Below, in pieces: positions 6,965-7,956 of a DNA stretch of 7,956 nt. How positions within the stretch are numbered: position 1 is the stretch's first letter; each line of letters starts with the position of its first letter. The translations under genes and the position numbers were made by a program. Under the pieces are notes generated by a model. The model saw only the letters and a list, made by a program, of their open reading frames with translations. It made no database searches and was not told the DNA's origin. The stretch is from Spirochaetaceae bacterium (GTDB taxonomy: Bacteria; Spirochaetota; Spirochaetia; WRBN01): contig JAHHUI010000066.1 in assembly GCA_020024055.1 (NCBI GenBank), positions 1-7,956 on the forward strand. The letters run 5' to 3'.

Positions 6965-7490
6965 TTTTCTGTAAAATTATCACAGTGATTGCTGTTATCA
7001 CCGTGAGAATAATTAAAATCGCAGCGAAAGCAGGAAACCATTTATAGTCTTTGCGCATATGTATTTCGCCATTGGGTGTTTTCCAGCGCAACTGGGAAAA
7101 AATATGCATGATGATTAAAATAGTGAGGATAGCCGGTAAATAAAATGTATGGAAATCACGGATAATCATATGTTTTTTCCTGAAATATCCAGTGATGATT
7201 ATGGCAATTAATGTGAGTATTAACCCTAAAATAATGCTGTATCTGGCCTTGGTGCCGGGGGCCGACATTTTTGAGGAAAAAGAATGGGCGATTACTTTTC
7301 TGACAGACCATAAATGCACAAGAATCAGAGCAACAATCACCCATAAACCATAGGACACATGATAAGCCTTGATCCAGGGGGCTATACGCCTGAACGGCCC
7401 GGCAAGAAACATGATGATGAAGGCTGTATATAACAAAACAACAACAATGCGTCGGAAGATAAGTTCTCTCGATGATGAAGAATTTGACAT
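6951..7490 (-). CDS. Five-helix membrane protein, possible di-haem cytochrome b-like
   Basis: A 179-residue integral membrane protein with hydrophobic segments at about 13-32, 43-61, 83-101, 112-131 and 151-175. The second segment holds His44 and His59, and the fourth holds His114 and His129. Both pairs are spaced H-X14-H, the arrangement by which two helices ligate two haem b groups in cytochrome b-type proteins. By that reading it would carry electrons between a quinone or flavoprotein and a periplasmic partner, as in cytochrome b561 or DUF4405-like proteins, but no named family is certain. The ATG at 7490 is backed by AAAGG at 7497-7501, 6 bases upstream. The gene lies 64 bases after the initiator tRNA on the same strand and overlaps prmC downstream. 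The N-terminal seven residues are mostly serine. Confidence 0.6.
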   Translation of the reverse strand: MSNSSSSRELIFRRIVVVLLYTAFIIMFLAGPFRRIAPWIKAYHVSYGLWVIVALILVHLWSVRKVIAHSFSSKMSAPGTKARYSIILGLILTLIAIIITGYFRKKHMIIRDFHTFYLPAILTILIIMHIFSQLRWKTPNGEIHMRKDYKWFPAFAAILIILTVITAITVIILQKIALL

Positions 7491-7554
7491 AAAATACCTT
7501 TAATTTTGCTGTAGAAAAATTGAAGATGTAATAAATCTTGTATAAGAAAAAAAG

Positions 7555-7627
7555 TAGCAGGGGAAGGACTCGAACCTCCGGCCTTCGGGTTATGAGCCCG
7601 ACGAGCTGCCAACTGCTCTACCCTGCG
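7555..7627 (-). tRNA. Initiator tRNA-fMet (CAU anticodon)
   Basis: A 73-base cloverleaf on the minus strand. Acceptor 5' CGCAGGG pairs with 3' CCCTGC, the D stem is GAGC/GCTC, the anticodon stem is TCGGG/CCCGA around loop CTCATAA, the variable loop is AGGCC, and the T stem is GGAGG/CCTTC with one G-U around TTCGAGT. Initiator features are present: three G-C pairs at the base of the anticodon stem, the A11-U24 pair, and an unpaired first position. The first pair is C1-U72, where most bacteria have C1-A72. The discriminator is A73. CCA is not encoded, and A73 is followed by C and seven T. The gene has its own promoter (see separate entry). Confidence 0.95.
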
Positions 7628-7645
7628 ATATCTATTACCAGGACG

Positions 7646-7674
7646 ATGATAGGAGATCACCGGGATTTTGTCAA
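7646..7674 (-). promoter_or_regulatory. Sigma-70 promoter of the initiator tRNA gene
   Basis: On the minus strand a perfect TTGACA (7674-7669) is followed by a 17-base spacer and TATCAT (7651-7646), one base from TATAAT. Transcription would start around 7639, giving a 5' leader of about 12 bases before the mature tRNA end at 7627. The strength of the match fits a highly expressed stable RNA. Transcription may continue into the membrane-protein gene and prmC, since no hairpin separates them from the tRNA. Confidence 0.8.
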
Positions 7675-7733
7675 CCGCCGAGAGGAATAATTTGCAATAT
7701 TTTATTTAAAGTCTTGGCATTGAAGAGAATATA

Positions 7734-7747
7734 TTGTAATATTACAA
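7734..7747. repeat. 14-base perfect palindrome, possible operator
   Basis: TTGTAATATTACAA reads the same on both strands. It lies in the AT-rich gap between the end of the partial gene at 7773 and the tRNA promoter, about 60 bases upstream of the -35 box. No T run follows on either strand, so it is not an obvious terminator. A regulator binding site or a chance AT-rich palindrome are both possible. Confidence 0.3.
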
Positions 7748-7772
7748 CGTGTTCTTTAAAGGCGTACATAAA

Positions 7773-7956
7773 TTAATTACTCAAGGTCTCCTTTTTTTCA
7801 GCAAAGACAAAGAGGGTGGCACCGCTGTGGCCGATCATAGAAAAAGCCGTGGCAGCGATGTTGTTGATCTTTTGTCGAAAGGCATGGCTGGGGAAAATAT
7901 TCAGGAACACGATGCCGACTGGGGTGAAGTGGATGTACTTCTGCAGAATTGGCAGG
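7773..7956 (-). CDS. Unrecognised protein, C-terminal 60 residues only
   Basis: An open minus-strand frame enters from beyond the window end and stops at TAA (7775-7773). The visible end contains KYIHFTPVGIVFLNIFP, then AFRQKINNIAATAFSMIG and GATLFVFAEKK. The closing strand-like GATLFVFAEKK with basic residues just after it resembles the last strand of some SAM-dependent methyltransferases, but this is a weak impression from 60 residues and no family is claimed. The plus strand over the same bases is also open, with a less protein-like composition, so the minus reading is preferred. After its stop, 145 bases run to the tRNA gene, holding the palindrome and the tRNA promoter. Confidence 0.5.
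   Translation of the reverse strand, partial: LPILQKYIHFTPVGIVFLNIFPSHAFRQKINNIAATAFSMIGHSGATLFVFAEKKETLSN

Noticed and set aside
7547..7553. Terminator after the tRNA (T7 run on the minus strand)
   Set aside because: No separate hairpin precedes the run. Only the tRNA's own acceptor stem is upstream, so termination is possible but unsupported.
7790..7956. Plus-strand open frame through the window end
   Set aside because: It is open by chance opposite the minus-strand frame. It lacks a good start and ribosome site, and its composition (many Trp, Cys and Arg) is less protein-like.

Overview
The window looks like ordinary bacterial chromosome, gene-dense, with moderate GC judged by eye and not computed. 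It carries the right-hand end of a surface-glycan locus next to housekeeping genes. The best guess at the host is a spirochaete or a relative. The 639-residue ParC is of the short, gyrase-box-free kind that I associate with spirochaetes and with some Verrucomicrobiota, Lentisphaerota and Chlamydiae. The lipoprotein signal peptide ends in a loose lipobox (LFGC) of the kind spirochaetes tolerate, and the initiator tRNA gene has no encoded CCA. This assignment is an inference, and no marker here settles it.

Positions 1-1757 (+): the C-terminal part of a sugar-phosphate nucleotidyltransferase overlaps the start of a Core-2/I-branching (GT14-type) glycosyltransferase. The glycosyltransferase is interrupted by a run of 12 consecutive G at 879-890. 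With 12 G the protein ends after about 110 residues. With 10 or 13 G the two halves join into one protein of about 383-384 residues with all the expected family features. This is the most interesting signal in the window: an apparently phase-variable, currently OFF, surface-sugar transferase.

Positions 1817-2374 (+): a small membrane protein of the DUF6653 type.

Positions 2458-6067 (+): a probable operon of topoisomerase IV subunit A (parC), a short-chain dehydrogenase and a lipoprotein. Both internal junctions are ATGA overlaps. A possible promoter lies just before parC, and no parE is visible.

Positions 6101-7490 (-): convergent to that operon lie prmC (release-factor glutamine methyltransferase, TTG start) and, upstream and overlapping it, a five-helix membrane protein. 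Two of its helices carry His-X14-His pairs, suggesting a di-haem cytochrome b-like protein.

Positions 7555-7674 (-): an initiator tRNA-Met gene with a near-consensus sigma-70 promoter.

Positions 7773-7956 (-): the last 60 codons of an unrecognised gene that runs off the window. I see no insertion sequence, CRISPR array, rRNA or replication origin. No gap between genes exceeds about 150 bases.
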